Source of the DNA: Thermoguttaceae bacterium
Lineage (GTDB): Bacteria > Planctomycetota > Planctomycetia > Pirellulales > Thermoguttaceae
Direction of reading: 5' to 3'
Assembly: GCA_017447865.1 (NCBI GenBank)
Contig: JAFSMO010000092.1
Location: 94,954 to 158,953, forward strand
Length of the DNA stretch: 64,000 bases
Below the pieces are notes generated by a model, which was not told where the DNA came from, ran no database searches, and worked only from the letters and a program-made list of their open reading frames with translations. A program made the position numbers and the translations under genes. Positions 1 through 7,751 of this stretch are shown here, piece by piece. Position 1 is the first letter of the stretch; each line of letters opens with the position of its first letter.

Positions 1-2
1 AC

Positions 3-845
3 GATGTGGAGATCGGTCCGTTCTGCATCATCGAACCTGGTGTGACGATCGGTTCCGGTTGCATCTTGATGCCGCGGGTTTCTGTCAAAAAAGGGGTGAC
101 GCTTGGCGAAAATAATGTTCTGCACGAAGGGGTCGTTCTCGGTGGGAAGCCTCAGCACATCTGCCTGCAGGGCGATTACGGCGGAGTAATCATCGGAAAC
201 GGAAACACATTCCGGGAAAATTGTACCGTCCACTGCGCAATGTACCCCGAAAAGAACACCATTCTGGGCGATGAAAACTTCCTGATGGTCAACGCGCACG
301 TCGCTCATGACTGCGTCATCGGGAATCACGTCATCATCACGAACAACGCGATGCTTGGCGGGCACGTCCACGTCGGTGACCGCGCCAACATTTCCGGCGG
401 CGTCGCGATCCATCAGTTCTGCCAGATCGGAATGTACGCCATGGTCGGCGGTAATTCCCACATCGTGCAGGACGTTCTGCCGTTTGTGAACGTGGACGGC
501 GGCACTTCACTGGTCGTTGGCGTGAATCTCATCGGCTTGCGCCGCGCGGGGATTCCCAATTCGGAAATCAAGCGCATCCGTGAAGCCTACCGCCTCCTCT
601 ATGAGGAAAAACGGCCGATGAAGGAAAACATCGCGCTCATGAGCGAGCGTTTCCCCGACGGTCTTGCGGCTGAATACGCCGAATTCCTGAAGAAAAGCCA
701 GCGCGGTTTTCTGGCGGATCGCCGTACTTCCGGCAAAGCTCTGAAACTCGTGCGGGTGGAAGAAACGGAAAAACCGTCCCAGACCCCGCCCTCTCAGCCT
801 GGCTCGCCTTCGGAAGAGACTCCGGCCATTCGCGCGATCGGCTGA
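3..845 (+). CDS. lpxA: Acyl-[ACP]-UDP-GlcNAc O-acyltransferase LpxA, 5' truncated by window edge
   Basis: First enzyme of lipid A synthesis: it transfers a hydroxyacyl chain from ACP to UDP-N-acetylglucosamine in the cytosol. The visible part shows the left-handed beta-helix hexapeptide pattern (IGPFCI, VTIGSG, VTLGEN) typical of LpxA, the catalytic-histidine segment NAHVAHDC, and the family block GGVAIHQFCQIG followed by the alpha-helical C-terminal domain (IPNSEIKRIREAYRLLY). The frame is open to the left edge, and the GTG at 6 sits inside the conserved DVEIGPFC block, so the real start lies outside the window. The last 20 or so residues form a Pro/Ser/Glu-rich tail (TPPSQPGSPSEE) that standard LpxA lacks. 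A terminator follows, so this is probably the last gene of its operon. Presence of LpxA implies a lipopolysaccharide-type outer membrane. Confidence 0.95.
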   Translation, partial: DVEIGPFCIIEPGVTIGSGCILMPRVSVKKGVTLGENNVLHEGVVLGGKPQHICLQGDYGGVIIGNGNTFRENCTVHCAMYPEKNTILGDENFLMVNAHVAHDCVIGNHVIITNNAMLGGHVHVGDRANISGGVAIHQFCQIGMYAMVGGNSHIVQDVLPFVNVDGGTSLVVGVNLIGLRRAGIPNSEIKRIREAYRLLYEEKRPMKENIALMSERFPDGLAAEYAEFLKKSQRGFLADRRTSGKALKLVRVEETEKPSQTPPSQPGSPSEETPAIRAIG

Positions 846-882
846 TCAGTTTCGGAAAACCTTTTCAGAAATTCCTTTCTTG

Positions 883-918
883 AAAGTCCCGGTTGAAATG
901 TTTTCCCGGGGCTTTTTT
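883..918 (+). terminator. Rho-independent terminator after lpxA
   Basis: Arms AAAGTCCCGG (883-892) and CCGGGGCTTT (906-915) pair around a 13-nt loop and run into a T tract. It sits 38 nt after the lpxA stop codon, before the convergent gene that ends at 927. Confidence 0.75.
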
Positions 919-926
919 CTATTAAT

Positions 927-1745
927 TTAATCCATCTGATTGTACGTGAAAAGCGAGAAGAAAACGTCCGGGTCGATCCCCGCTTCGTGGAAATGCACCG
1001 ACCCGTCGCCGTAAAGGTAGAAGCAGCCGGCGTGGTGGAAACTGTAGATCTCGTTGTGATTGTTGCAGTTAATGAAGCGGCTCCCCGTGAGCGTATGCGA
1101 GTAGAAAAACGCCTGATAGTCGGCCCACTGCGCCCCGGTGATTTTCGAGCCGTCCGGGCGGGAATCCGTGTAGCCGACGGGCCGGCCGCAGTCTTCGAAA
1201 AAGAGCAGCGTGTTGGAAAGCCCGTCTTTCACTTCCGCCACGGAAAGCGCACGGTCATCGGGACGGAGCATTCCGTACCAAAGACTCCGGCTTTTGGCGG
1301 TTCCATCGGCCACGAACGGTTTGTAAACCGCCGGCTGGATCTTCGTGTTGGCCGCGTAGTCGGAAATGTAGTCGGACCGTTCCGGGGTCGTGGGGCAGCG
1401 AAAAACCGCGATGTTCGTCTTGGCGGCCGTCTTATTCGGCTCTTTGTTCCAGTCGAGCGTCAGGTCCATCTGGACCGCGACGTTTCCCTGTTCCATGTAC
1501 GAAAGAATGAGCGTCAGGCAGTTGTGTTTCGCGGGCTTGAGCGAGTGCGAAGGAGGAAACTTTCTCATCGCGCACTCGTGCTGAAGCATTCCCAGCCCTA
1601 TCTGCTTCAGATTGTTCGAGCACTGGGTATTCCGCGCGGCGTCCCGGGCCATTTGGACCGCAGGAAGCAGGAGCCCGATCAGCATCCCAATGATGGCGAT
1701 CACGACCAGCAGCTCAACGAGCGTGAACGCATGATGGTGACGCAT
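927..1745 (-). CDS. DUF1559 family protein with prepilin-type N-terminus
   Basis: A 272-residue member of the DUF1559 (SBP_bac_10-like) family that is hugely expanded in Planctomycetota; its role is unknown, but a pseudopilin-like surface or envelope structure is usually assumed. The N-terminus HHAFTLVELLVVIAIIGML is a classical type IV prepilin cleavage and methylation signal (cleavage before F with E at +5) followed by a hydrophobic helix. The family block AARNTQCSNNLKQIGLGM follows, and the C-terminus has the family's typical YGDGSVHF strand. The start is supported by AGGAGA seven bases upstream of the ATG. It is a single gene convergent with lpxA. It differs clearly from the DUF1559 pair at 28.9-31.1 kb. 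Confidence 0.9.
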   Translation of the reverse strand: MRHHHAFTLVELLVVIAIIGMLIGLLLPAVQMARDAARNTQCSNNLKQIGLGMLQHECAMRKFPPSHSLKPAKHNCLTLILSYMEQGNVAVQMDLTLDWNKEPNKTAAKTNIAVFRCPTTPERSDYISDYAANTKIQPAVYKPFVADGTAKSRSLWYGMLRPDDRALSVAEVKDGLSNTLLFFEDCGRPVGYTDSRPDGSKITGAQWADYQAFFYSHTLTGSRFINCNNHNEIYSFHHAGCFYLYGDGSVHFHEAGIDPDVFFSLFTYNQMD

Positions 1746-1840
1746 GACGGAATCTCCTGAAAACGAAAAAAACGATTGATCTTACAAAATGGAAAACGGG
1801 ACGACGCGGGAAACGCCGCCCCTCTTGAAACGCGGCTTTC

Positions 1841-3286
1841 TCAGTCAACCTTCGGGATCTCAAACCCCTTGCGCTGTTCGCGGGAGAAGAACGCCGCCGC
1901 CTGTTCGTCGCCGACGATTTTCTCGTTCAGGGAGTCCCACTGAATGGTGCGTCCGAAGCGGGCCGCGATGCCGCTCAGGTGGCAGAGGTGCGCGCACTGA
2001 ACGTGAGACGCAACGTCGCAAATCGGCGTGCCGCCCTCGCGGATGCAGCGGATCCAGTTCACCTTGCTCTCCCAGTACGCCCGATCCTGCCCGCCGTAGC
2101 CGAGCGGGTTGGACGAAAATTCCTTCCCGTTGCTCAGCGCCAGGTAATCTTCCGGCTTGAACTCTTCCTGAATTCCTTCCTCGATCAGCTTGCCCTTGAT
2201 GCGGCCGCGGCTGACGTGGATCCGGCCCTTGGTTCCTTCGAAAAGGACGCCGTTCCCGTCACGCGAGTTGGAGCAGACGTTCATCACGCATCCGTCGTCG
2301 AAAGTGTGGTAAACGTTGAATTGGGTCGCCGTGTTGTACTGATTATCGACCTGCGCCCAGCCGTCTTTGTACGGGACCGGGTGCTTTGCGTCGGCGCCGT
2401 CGATCGAGACCGGGCCGGTTCCGGGCTTCTGACGGTTCATCGCCCAGAGCGCAATATCGATGTGGTGCGCGCCCCAGTCGGTGAACTTCCCGCCGGAGTA
2501 CTCGTACCACCAGCGGAATGTGAAGTGGCACCGGCTGTGCTCCGGACGTGGCGAGGTGCGGTACTCCCACGACGCGGCAGGTTTGTACGCGTCGCCCAGG
2601 AATTCGGTGTACGGCGCCTGACCGAGCCACATGTTCCAGTCGAGCGACGCGGGGACCTGCATCTTCGGGATCACGGGCGAGCTGGGCGACTCGCCAATGT
2701 CCACGGTCACTTTTTCGATTTTGCCCAGGTAGCCGCCGCGGACGATCAGCGTCGCGAGCTGGAACTGGTCACGGAAGCAGCGCTGCATCGTGCCGACCTG
2801 GAAAACCTTGCCGTACTTTTCGGCGGCGCGGCGGATGATCAGGTTTTCCTCGAGCGTCAGCGTCAGCGGCTTTTCGCAAAAAACGTGCTTGCCGGCCTGA
2901 AGGGCTTCCACGGCGATTTTCGTGTGCCAGTGGTCCGGCGTGGCGATCATCACGCAGTCAATATCGGGGCGCTCCAGGACCTTGCGGTAGTCCGTGTACG
3001 TGTCCGGCTGGATCACTTCGTCGCCTTTTTTACGGCCGAAGCCGCACTTCAGGACGGAAGCCAGGCCGTAGTCCTGATCGACGTCGCAGACCGCCACGAT
3101 ATCGACCAGATCGTTAAAGAAACGCATATCGAGGCGGCCCATGCTTCCCACTCCGATGCAGGCCATGCGGAGGCGATTATTCGGATCGGCCCAGGCCTGG
3201 ACCGGGTTGGACTCGAAGTAAGGGACGAAACCCGCGCCCGCGCCCAGTATCGCGGAGGCTTTGAGGAAATCGCGGCGTGTAAGCAT
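1841..3286 (-). CDS. Gfo/Idh/MocA family oxidoreductase, Tat-exported
   Basis: A 481-residue NAD(P)-dependent sugar dehydrogenase-like protein. It opens with a twin-arginine leader, LTRRDFLKASAILGAG, so the folded protein is expected in the periplasm, as is common for planctomycete members. The Rossmann start follows (MACIGVGSMGR, with AVCDVDQD at strand 2), then the family's EKPLTLTLEE motif, whose lysine is the conserved catalytic or cofactor-binding residue. The C-terminal substrate domain contains WWYEYSGGKFTDWGAHHID, with the His pair typical of this family. AAGGAG lies seven bases before the ATG. The substrate cannot be told from sequence. It lies downstream of the dihaem protein on the same strand but is separated from it by a terminator, so co-transcription is unlikely. 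Confidence 0.92.
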   Translation of the reverse strand: MLTRRDFLKASAILGAGAGFVPYFESNPVQAWADPNNRLRMACIGVGSMGRLDMRFFNDLVDIVAVCDVDQDYGLASVLKCGFGRKKGDEVIQPDTYTDYRKVLERPDIDCVMIATPDHWHTKIAVEALQAGKHVFCEKPLTLTLEENLIIRRAAEKYGKVFQVGTMQRCFRDQFQLATLIVRGGYLGKIEKVTVDIGESPSSPVIPKMQVPASLDWNMWLGQAPYTEFLGDAYKPAASWEYRTSPRPEHSRCHFTFRWWYEYSGGKFTDWGAHHIDIALWAMNRQKPGTGPVSIDGADAKHPVPYKDGWAQVDNQYNTATQFNVYHTFDDGCVMNVCSNSRDGNGVLFEGTKGRIHVSRGRIKGKLIEEGIQEEFKPEDYLALSNGKEFSSNPLGYGGQDRAYWESKVNWIRCIREGGTPICDVASHVQCAHLCHLSGIAARFGRTIQWDSLNEKIVGDEQAAAFFSREQRKGFEIPKVD

Positions 3287-3300
3287 AATTAACTCCTTGA

Positions 3301-3348
3301 AAAAAGAAAAACCCTCACCCCAAAAAGTTCGGTTTAGGGTGAGGGTTT
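3301..3348 (-). terminator. Rho-independent terminator after the dihaem protein
   Basis: Read on the minus strand, AAACCCTCACCC (3348-3337) pairs with GGGTGAGGGTTT and runs straight into TTTCTTTTT. It lies between the stop codon at 3355 and the start of the oxidoreductase at 3286. Confidence 0.85.
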
Positions 3349-3354
3349 GGTTGA

Positions 3355-6216
3355 TTAACGAGTCAGAAGGACCGGCTGGTTTTCGTTGAAGCGGAAGTGC
3401 TTCTCCGTGCCATCCTTATAGCGGACCATGATGCGGAGGTTCTTCACCTTGTTCGGGCACACATCGCCGAACTCCGCGTTATAGTTCGGAATGTCGAGCA
3501 TGATGGAGCCGGTGAACTTCGCCTTCACCTTTTCGGTCACGTCCGTCCGATTGTCGTCGTCGATGCCGTAGTTAGCCGCGACGATCTCACCGTCCAGCTT
3601 CTCTTTGCTGAGCATTTCGAGCATGTACGGGCGGTGCTTCTCGTTCATGTTGAAGCCTTCCTGAATGTCCGGCTGGAGTTTGACCGGGCCGCAGATCTTG
3701 GCCGAGTCGCCGTCCTGACGAATGTCGAAGCGGTTGATGACCGGCGCGGTCGCGATACGCGGACGAACCGGCGGGATGTTCTCGATTGCCGTGGAGTACG
3801 GGTCGTACATGGCGCGCACTTCCTCGTCGCCGAGGTACGGACCGTTGCAGTCCACCCACGCAATCAGGCGCTGGGCGTCTTCCTCACTGACTTTCACGCC
3901 GTGGTGCTTGCCGCTGGTCGCGTTCTGAACGAGCGTGCTCATCGGCGAGTAAGCGGAGTACGGCGGAAGGGTCTCGAGGTTCTTCGGGTCGGTCGTCGCG
4001 TAACCTTCCACGACGAACACACCGGCGAGGTTGGTCGGCACGCCCTGCTCATTCTTTTCCTTGCTGCGGCCCCACGGGCAGTCGCCGGAGACGAGCGTCA
4101 GGTACGGCTCGGTGAACGGGCTCAGGTCATTCGGACGGCTGTGGACCCAGCCCCACCAGCCCTTGGCGGACGGACGCGAGGTCATGTTCAGCTTGGCGTA
4201 GGCCGGAGAGTCCGGATTCTGGTGGCATTTGCCGCAGTTGCGGTCCAGGACCGGCTGGACGAAACGGGCGAAACTGATGCTTTCCATGCCCCACGGCGCC
4301 GGGGTCAGTTCGACCGCCGGTTTACGCAGAGCGGAACCCATCTGGCCGCCGCCCATCTGCATGTTTCCGCGCGTGTTCATGTTGGACTCGTGGCAGCCGA
4401 AGCAGCCGCGGTTTTCGCCCGGCATCACGTACGTGAAGGAACGCATCACGTGAATGGCCTGACCTTTTTCGTCCAGCATTTCGAAGAAGATCGCCTGTCC
4501 CGGCGGGACCTGGAAGTTGATCGAGCCGTCGTCCTCGATCGGAACCGTGCCGAGGATACGCTTCACGCCGTCGGCCTGGAAGACCGAAATGGCCGGGCCG
4601 TCGTGCTGGACCGTCTTGTGCCACGTGGTGTAGGTCTTCGGGTCCATCTGGATCACGCGGATGTATTTGCCGTTTTTCTTGAGGATCGGGTCGGCGCCTT
4701 CGAACACGTTGTTCGAGTACAGGATCCCGTTCTCGGGTTTCTCGCCCGAACCGATCTTCGGCCAGTGAACGAGGTCCGGCTTCTGCATCGGAACGTCGCG
4801 GGTGCGAATCGGCTGAGCGTAGTACGCGTTAAAATCGCCTTCGTAAATGAGCTCTTTGTTTCCGTAAACGTCCTGGAAGTAGAGGTTGAAGAACCACTCA
4901 TTATCCGGGCCGCTGTAGAGGTGGCCGCCGTCACGCGCGGAGACCAGCATGTATTCCTCGGAGAGCGGGTACGGGGTCTTGTACGCCCAGTACTTGCCCG
5001 CTTTGTGGTACTCGTAATCCGACGCGACCGGGGTGGGGCCGTCGCCGACTTCCGGCCACGCGACTTCCTGCGTGATCTTCTGCAGACCGTCCGGGTAGTT
5101 CAGTCCTTCGTCCGGATTAATGTAACCGATCGACCCCTGGAACCAGCCGTGGTGACCGACTGCCGTGAACACGACTTTCTTGCTTCCCGGGATCTGGCGG
5201 GCTTCCGTCAAGACGTCCGGCCACGTGGACTGGTTCCCCCAGAACGTCTGCGGGTTGGTTCCGTCCGGGTTGATCGTCCAGAGAGACTGCACGCGCCAGA
5301 GCGCTTTGTCCGTGTACTCCCAACGGGTGAAAATGACGCGGCCGTCCTGCATCATGCTCGGCATGTACTCAGGCTCGCCGTTCGCGGAAATGACGTAAAT
5401 GTTCTTTCCATCCGCGTCGCAGCGGGCCACGGCAAACGAGTGCGTCATCGGCATGCAGCGGACGTACGAGTGCTGACGGCTCGTGCAGAACACGATTTTT
5501 CCTTCCGGCGTGTAGATCGGGTCGAGGTCGTCGTAGTCTCCGAAGGTGAGTTGCTTCAGGTCGGTTCCATCGGCGTTCAGCTCAAAAATGTGGAAGGACT
5601 TTTCGCCCGGCAGACGGTGCGAAACGAGGATCTTCTTCGCGTCGAAAGAAAGGTCGGGACGCCAGAAGGACCCGCCGTCGTCCAGAATGGTCTGTTTCAG
5701 TTCGCCGGGGTTCAGGCCGCAGACGATGAGTTTTCCGCCGTCGGTCGCCATGTAACCGTTGCGGTGGCGGGCTTCGTGGCCCCATTCGTCCGTCGCGTCG
5801 CCGGCTTTCCCGTGCGGGTACGGATTGTCGATCAGCAGGATCTCGTTAAAATTGATGAGCGGGTTGCGCATCACAATTTCACGCTTCGCGTAACGAACGG
5901 CGAGGTAAAGCTCCTCGGCCAGTTCTTCGGTTTCTTTGGATTCGTTGATTTTCTTTTCGAGTTCGTCAAGGGCGGCAAGCTGGGCCTTAAAATCCGGCGC
6001 GCCGGGGAGTTTGGCGATGCGTTCCGCCGCGGCGCGGGCGTAACCGATCTCGGCTTTGGCTTTTTCAAACGTCGGGGCAAAGTCGCACTGGAAGAGGTAG
6101 TCCTCCTTCAGCTGGGCTTTTCCCTTTTCACTGGTGGGCTGGTACTGCGCAAAAACGCCGGAGACGCACATCAGAGCGGCGGCGCAGGCAAGCATAAAAA
6201 CGGAAAATTTTCTCAT
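3355..6216 (-). CDS. HzsA-related secreted dihaem c-type protein with TolB-like propeller
   Basis: A 953-residue exported protein. Residues 1-23 are a Sec signal peptide ending in FAQ. Residues 45-120 form a charged helical region. Residues 160-400 contain beta-propeller strands of the PD40/TolB type (HIFELNADGTDLKQLTFGD, IYTPEGKIVFCTSRQ, WTINPDGTNPQTF). The middle carries the YGNKELIY block shared with the hydrazine synthase alpha-subunit middle domain. Two CxxCH haem c motifs follow, C605-F-G-C-H609 and C661-G-K-C-H665. The overall order matches the HzsA-related family of Planctomycetota and relatives. True hydrazine synthase needs HzsB and HzsC, which are absent here, so hydrazine synthesis is not implied; a periplasmic redox enzyme is the reasonable inference. 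AAGGAG precedes the ATG. The gene stands alone and has its own terminator. Confidence 0.82.
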   Translation of the reverse strand: MRKFSVFMLACAAALMCVSGVFAQYQPTSEKGKAQLKEDYLFQCDFAPTFEKAKAEIGYARAAAERIAKLPGAPDFKAQLAALDELEKKINESKETEELAEELYLAVRYAKREIVMRNPLINFNEILLIDNPYPHGKAGDATDEWGHEARHRNGYMATDGGKLIVCGLNPGELKQTILDDGGSFWRPDLSFDAKKILVSHRLPGEKSFHIFELNADGTDLKQLTFGDYDDLDPIYTPEGKIVFCTSRQHSYVRCMPMTHSFAVARCDADGKNIYVISANGEPEYMPSMMQDGRVIFTRWEYTDKALWRVQSLWTINPDGTNPQTFWGNQSTWPDVLTEARQIPGSKKVVFTAVGHHGWFQGSIGYINPDEGLNYPDGLQKITQEVAWPEVGDGPTPVASDYEYHKAGKYWAYKTPYPLSEEYMLVSARDGGHLYSGPDNEWFFNLYFQDVYGNKELIYEGDFNAYYAQPIRTRDVPMQKPDLVHWPKIGSGEKPENGILYSNNVFEGADPILKKNGKYIRVIQMDPKTYTTWHKTVQHDGPAISVFQADGVKRILGTVPIEDDGSINFQVPPGQAIFFEMLDEKGQAIHVMRSFTYVMPGENRGCFGCHESNMNTRGNMQMGGGQMGSALRKPAVELTPAPWGMESISFARFVQPVLDRNCGKCHQNPDSPAYAKLNMTSRPSAKGWWGWVHSRPNDLSPFTEPYLTLVSGDCPWGRSKEKNEQGVPTNLAGVFVVEGYATTDPKNLETLPPYSAYSPMSTLVQNATSGKHHGVKVSEEDAQRLIAWVDCNGPYLGDEEVRAMYDPYSTAIENIPPVRPRIATAPVINRFDIRQDGDSAKICGPVKLQPDIQEGFNMNEKHRPYMLEMLSKEKLDGEIVAANYGIDDDNRTDVTEKVKAKFTGSIMLDIPNYNAEFGDVCPNKVKNLRIMVRYKDGTEKHFRFNENQPVLLTR

Positions 6217-6362
6217 GGTTTCTCCTTGAGTGGGTGAGAAAGAATTTTAGTAGTATTTTATTATTACCTATTTTACATTAATTTTCAGAAATTTCCAGAG
6301 GGAGGGGGAGGTTTTTGGAAAAAAGTTTGGGAAAGTGCTGGCTCCACCTTCAAAACTCGGAG

Positions 6363-6497
6363 TTTAAAGGCCCCCCTGAAAGGGGGGCTGGCTCGCGAAG
6401 CGAGACTGGGGGGTTCAGACCAAAGGACGGACTTTCCTCCGTTTCTGAACCCCTCCGCCCCTGCGGGGCACCTCCCCTTTCAGGGGAGGCTTTAAAT
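6363..6497 (+). repeat. Family A structured palindromic repeat, copy A1
   Basis: About 135 bp bounded by TTTAAAGGCC and GGCTTTAAAT. It contains five hairpins in order: GCCCCCCT/AGGGGGGC, CTCGCgaaGCGAG, a long GGGGGGTTC/GAACCCCTCC stem, GCCCCtgcGGGGC and CCTCCCC/GGGGAGG. The ends are near-perfect terminal inverted repeats of about 26 bp. The element fills most of the gene-free stretch 6217-6569; the rest of that stretch is AT-rich, with no other feature seen. Related copies are at 10694, 27694, 29976 and 31167. Confidence 0.85.
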
Positions 6498-6569
6498 TGG
6501 TGCGGCCACGCCGGCTTCCCTCCCCATTGATTTTTTCCGATTTTTTGCTAAACTATTAAGGAAACCAAC

Positions 6570-7004
6570 GTGGCGAGGCGAAAGATGGACGAAAACATTT
6601 TCCAAAAATACGACCGGGTCGGAGTCGTGGGGCTTCTGCGGCGCGGGGAGAAATTCCTGGTCATCCAGCGCTCGGAATTCGTAAAAGCGCCGCTGACCTG
6701 GTGCTTTCCCGGCGGCGGGATCGAAATGGGTGAGACCGAAGAGCAGGCGCTCGTCCGCGAAATGATGGAGGAACTGAACGTTTGCGTGACGCCGATCGAG
6801 CGCGTGCATGAGTCTGTCACGCCGTGGAACGTTTACCTCTTCTGGTGGACCGCCGTCATTTCCGACGACGAACTCGCCCAGCTGCGCTGCGACCCGCGGG
6901 AGGTGAAAACGATCGAGTGGATGACGCTCGAGGAACTTCGCCGCCACCCCGACGCGCTGACGAGCAACCTCGAGGCGCTGGACGTTTTGATCGATCAACT
7001 GTAA
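6570..7004 (+). CDS. Nudix hydrolase
   Basis: A 144-residue single-domain Nudix protein that hydrolyses a nucleoside-diphosphate-linked substrate. The Nudix box runs from G49 to V71 (GGIEMGETEEQALVREMMEE), with the REMMEE metal-binding core intact; the usual Gly after EE is Asn. Upstream strands VGVVGLLRRGEKFLVIQRS and the WCFPGGG lead-in are typical. The GTG at 6570 is preferred because AAGGA lies seven bases upstream; the in-frame ATG at 6585 is an alternative. Substrate is not predictable; 8-oxo-dGTP or NDP-sugar type activities are both possible. It is a single gene followed by the trp promoter region. Confidence 0.9.
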   Translation: MARRKMDENIFQKYDRVGVVGLLRRGEKFLVIQRSEFVKAPLTWCFPGGGIEMGETEEQALVREMMEELNVCVTPIERVHESVTPWNVYLFWWTAVISDDELAQLRCDPREVKTIEWMTLEELRRHPDALTSNLEALDVLIDQL

Positions 7005-7048
7005 ATCCGGCCGACGCTCAAAAACTTTTGACGTTTTTGTGAACGGGA

Positions 7049-7076
7049 TTTACGAAAAACCAGAACGTGGTATAAT
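7049..7076 (+). promoter_or_regulatory. Sigma-70-type promoter of the trpFBA operon
   Basis: TTTACG at 7049-7054, a 16-nt spacer, and a perfect TATAAT at 7071-7076 preceded by TGG, giving an extended -10 element. It lies 45 nt upstream of trpF. I see no leader peptide or attenuator between it and the start codon. Confidence 0.75.
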
Positions 7077-7121
7077 TTCAGGGACTTGGATCCCTTTCCC
7101 CAATTTTTCATTTAAGTTTCC

Positions 7122-7751
7122 ATGAGAGTCAAAATCTGCGGTTTATCGAGGCCCTGCGACATCGACTTCGTAAATGAAGCGCGGCCGGACTTTTGCGGCT
7201 TCGTTTTCGCGAAAAGCCGCCGCCAGGTCACGGTCGGGCAGGCGGAAGCCCTGCGCGGAAAACTCTCGGACGAAATCATTCCCGTCGGCGTTTTCGTGAA
7301 CGAACCGCTCGAAAACGTCGTGTGGCTTCTGAAAAACTCGGTCATTTCGTGGCCCCAGCTCCACGGGGCTGAGGACGAAAACTACATCGCGGAGCTGCGT
7401 CTCCGCACCGACGGAAAATTTCCCATCATCCGAGCCGTTCGGGTGGACTCGGCGGAAAATCTGCTTGCCGCCCAAAAGTGTGGGGCCGATTTCCTCCTCC
7501 TCGACCACGGCGCCGGCGGAACGGGAAAGACTTTTGACTGGAACATTTTAAAAAAGGGAAACGACGCGGAAAGCGCCGGGTCCTTCCCTTTAAAACCTTT
7601 TTTCCTCGCCGGGGGGATCTGCCTCGAAAACGTGGACGAGGCGATGAAACTCGACCCCTACGCGCTCGACCTGAGCAGCGGCGTGGAGACCAACGGATTC
7701 AAAGATCGAAATAAAATTTTGGAACTCGTCAGGAGAATTAAAAATGGTTGA
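7122..7751 (+). CDS. trpF: Phosphoribosylanthranilate isomerase TrpF
   Basis: Third step of tryptophan synthesis: Amadori isomerisation of phosphoribosylanthranilate to CdRP. It is 209 residues long, normal for a stand-alone TrpF. The family opening MRVKICGLSRPCDI carries the catalytic Cys7; GFVFAKSRRQVT is the second signature; LLLDHGAGGTGKTFDW contains the catalytic Asp and the phosphate-binding loop; FFLAGGICLENVDEA and ALDLSSGVETNGFKD form the C-terminal phosphate-gripping loops. It is the first gene of a trpF-trpB-trpA operon and overlaps trpB by 8 nt, so translation is probably coupled. The ribosome-binding site is weak (TTTAAGTTTCC). Confidence 0.96.
   Translation: MRVKICGLSRPCDIDFVNEARPDFCGFVFAKSRRQVTVGQAEALRGKLSDEIIPVGVFVNEPLENVVWLLKNSVISWPQLHGAEDENYIAELRLRTDGKFPIIRAVRVDSAENLLAAQKCGADFLLLDHGAGGTGKTFDWNILKKGNDAESAGSFPLKPFFLAGGICLENVDEAMKLDPYALDLSSGVETNGFKDRNKILELVRRIKNG

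Noticed and set aside
3355..6216. Evidence for anammox metabolism
   Set aside because: Only an HzsA-related single gene is present; there is no hydrazine synthase beta or gamma, no hydrazine dehydrogenase, and the family occurs widely in non-anammox planctomycetes.
3397..6237. A 946-residue open frame on the plus strand opposite the dihaem protein
   Set aside because: It is the antisense shadow of a GC3-rich gene: composition is dominated by Arg, Val, His and Asp, there is no family resemblance, and the opposite strand encodes a clear signal-peptide protein with haem motifs. The same reasoning removes the long antisense frames at 18418-19950, 24723-26723, 42875-44434, 45018-46769 and 54321-55793.
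6363..6497. Treating the family A repeats as simple Rho-independent terminators
   Set aside because: Their length, the inner conserved block, the five successive stems and the nested copy are not explained by termination, and three copies lie where another terminator or no nearby gene end needs one.
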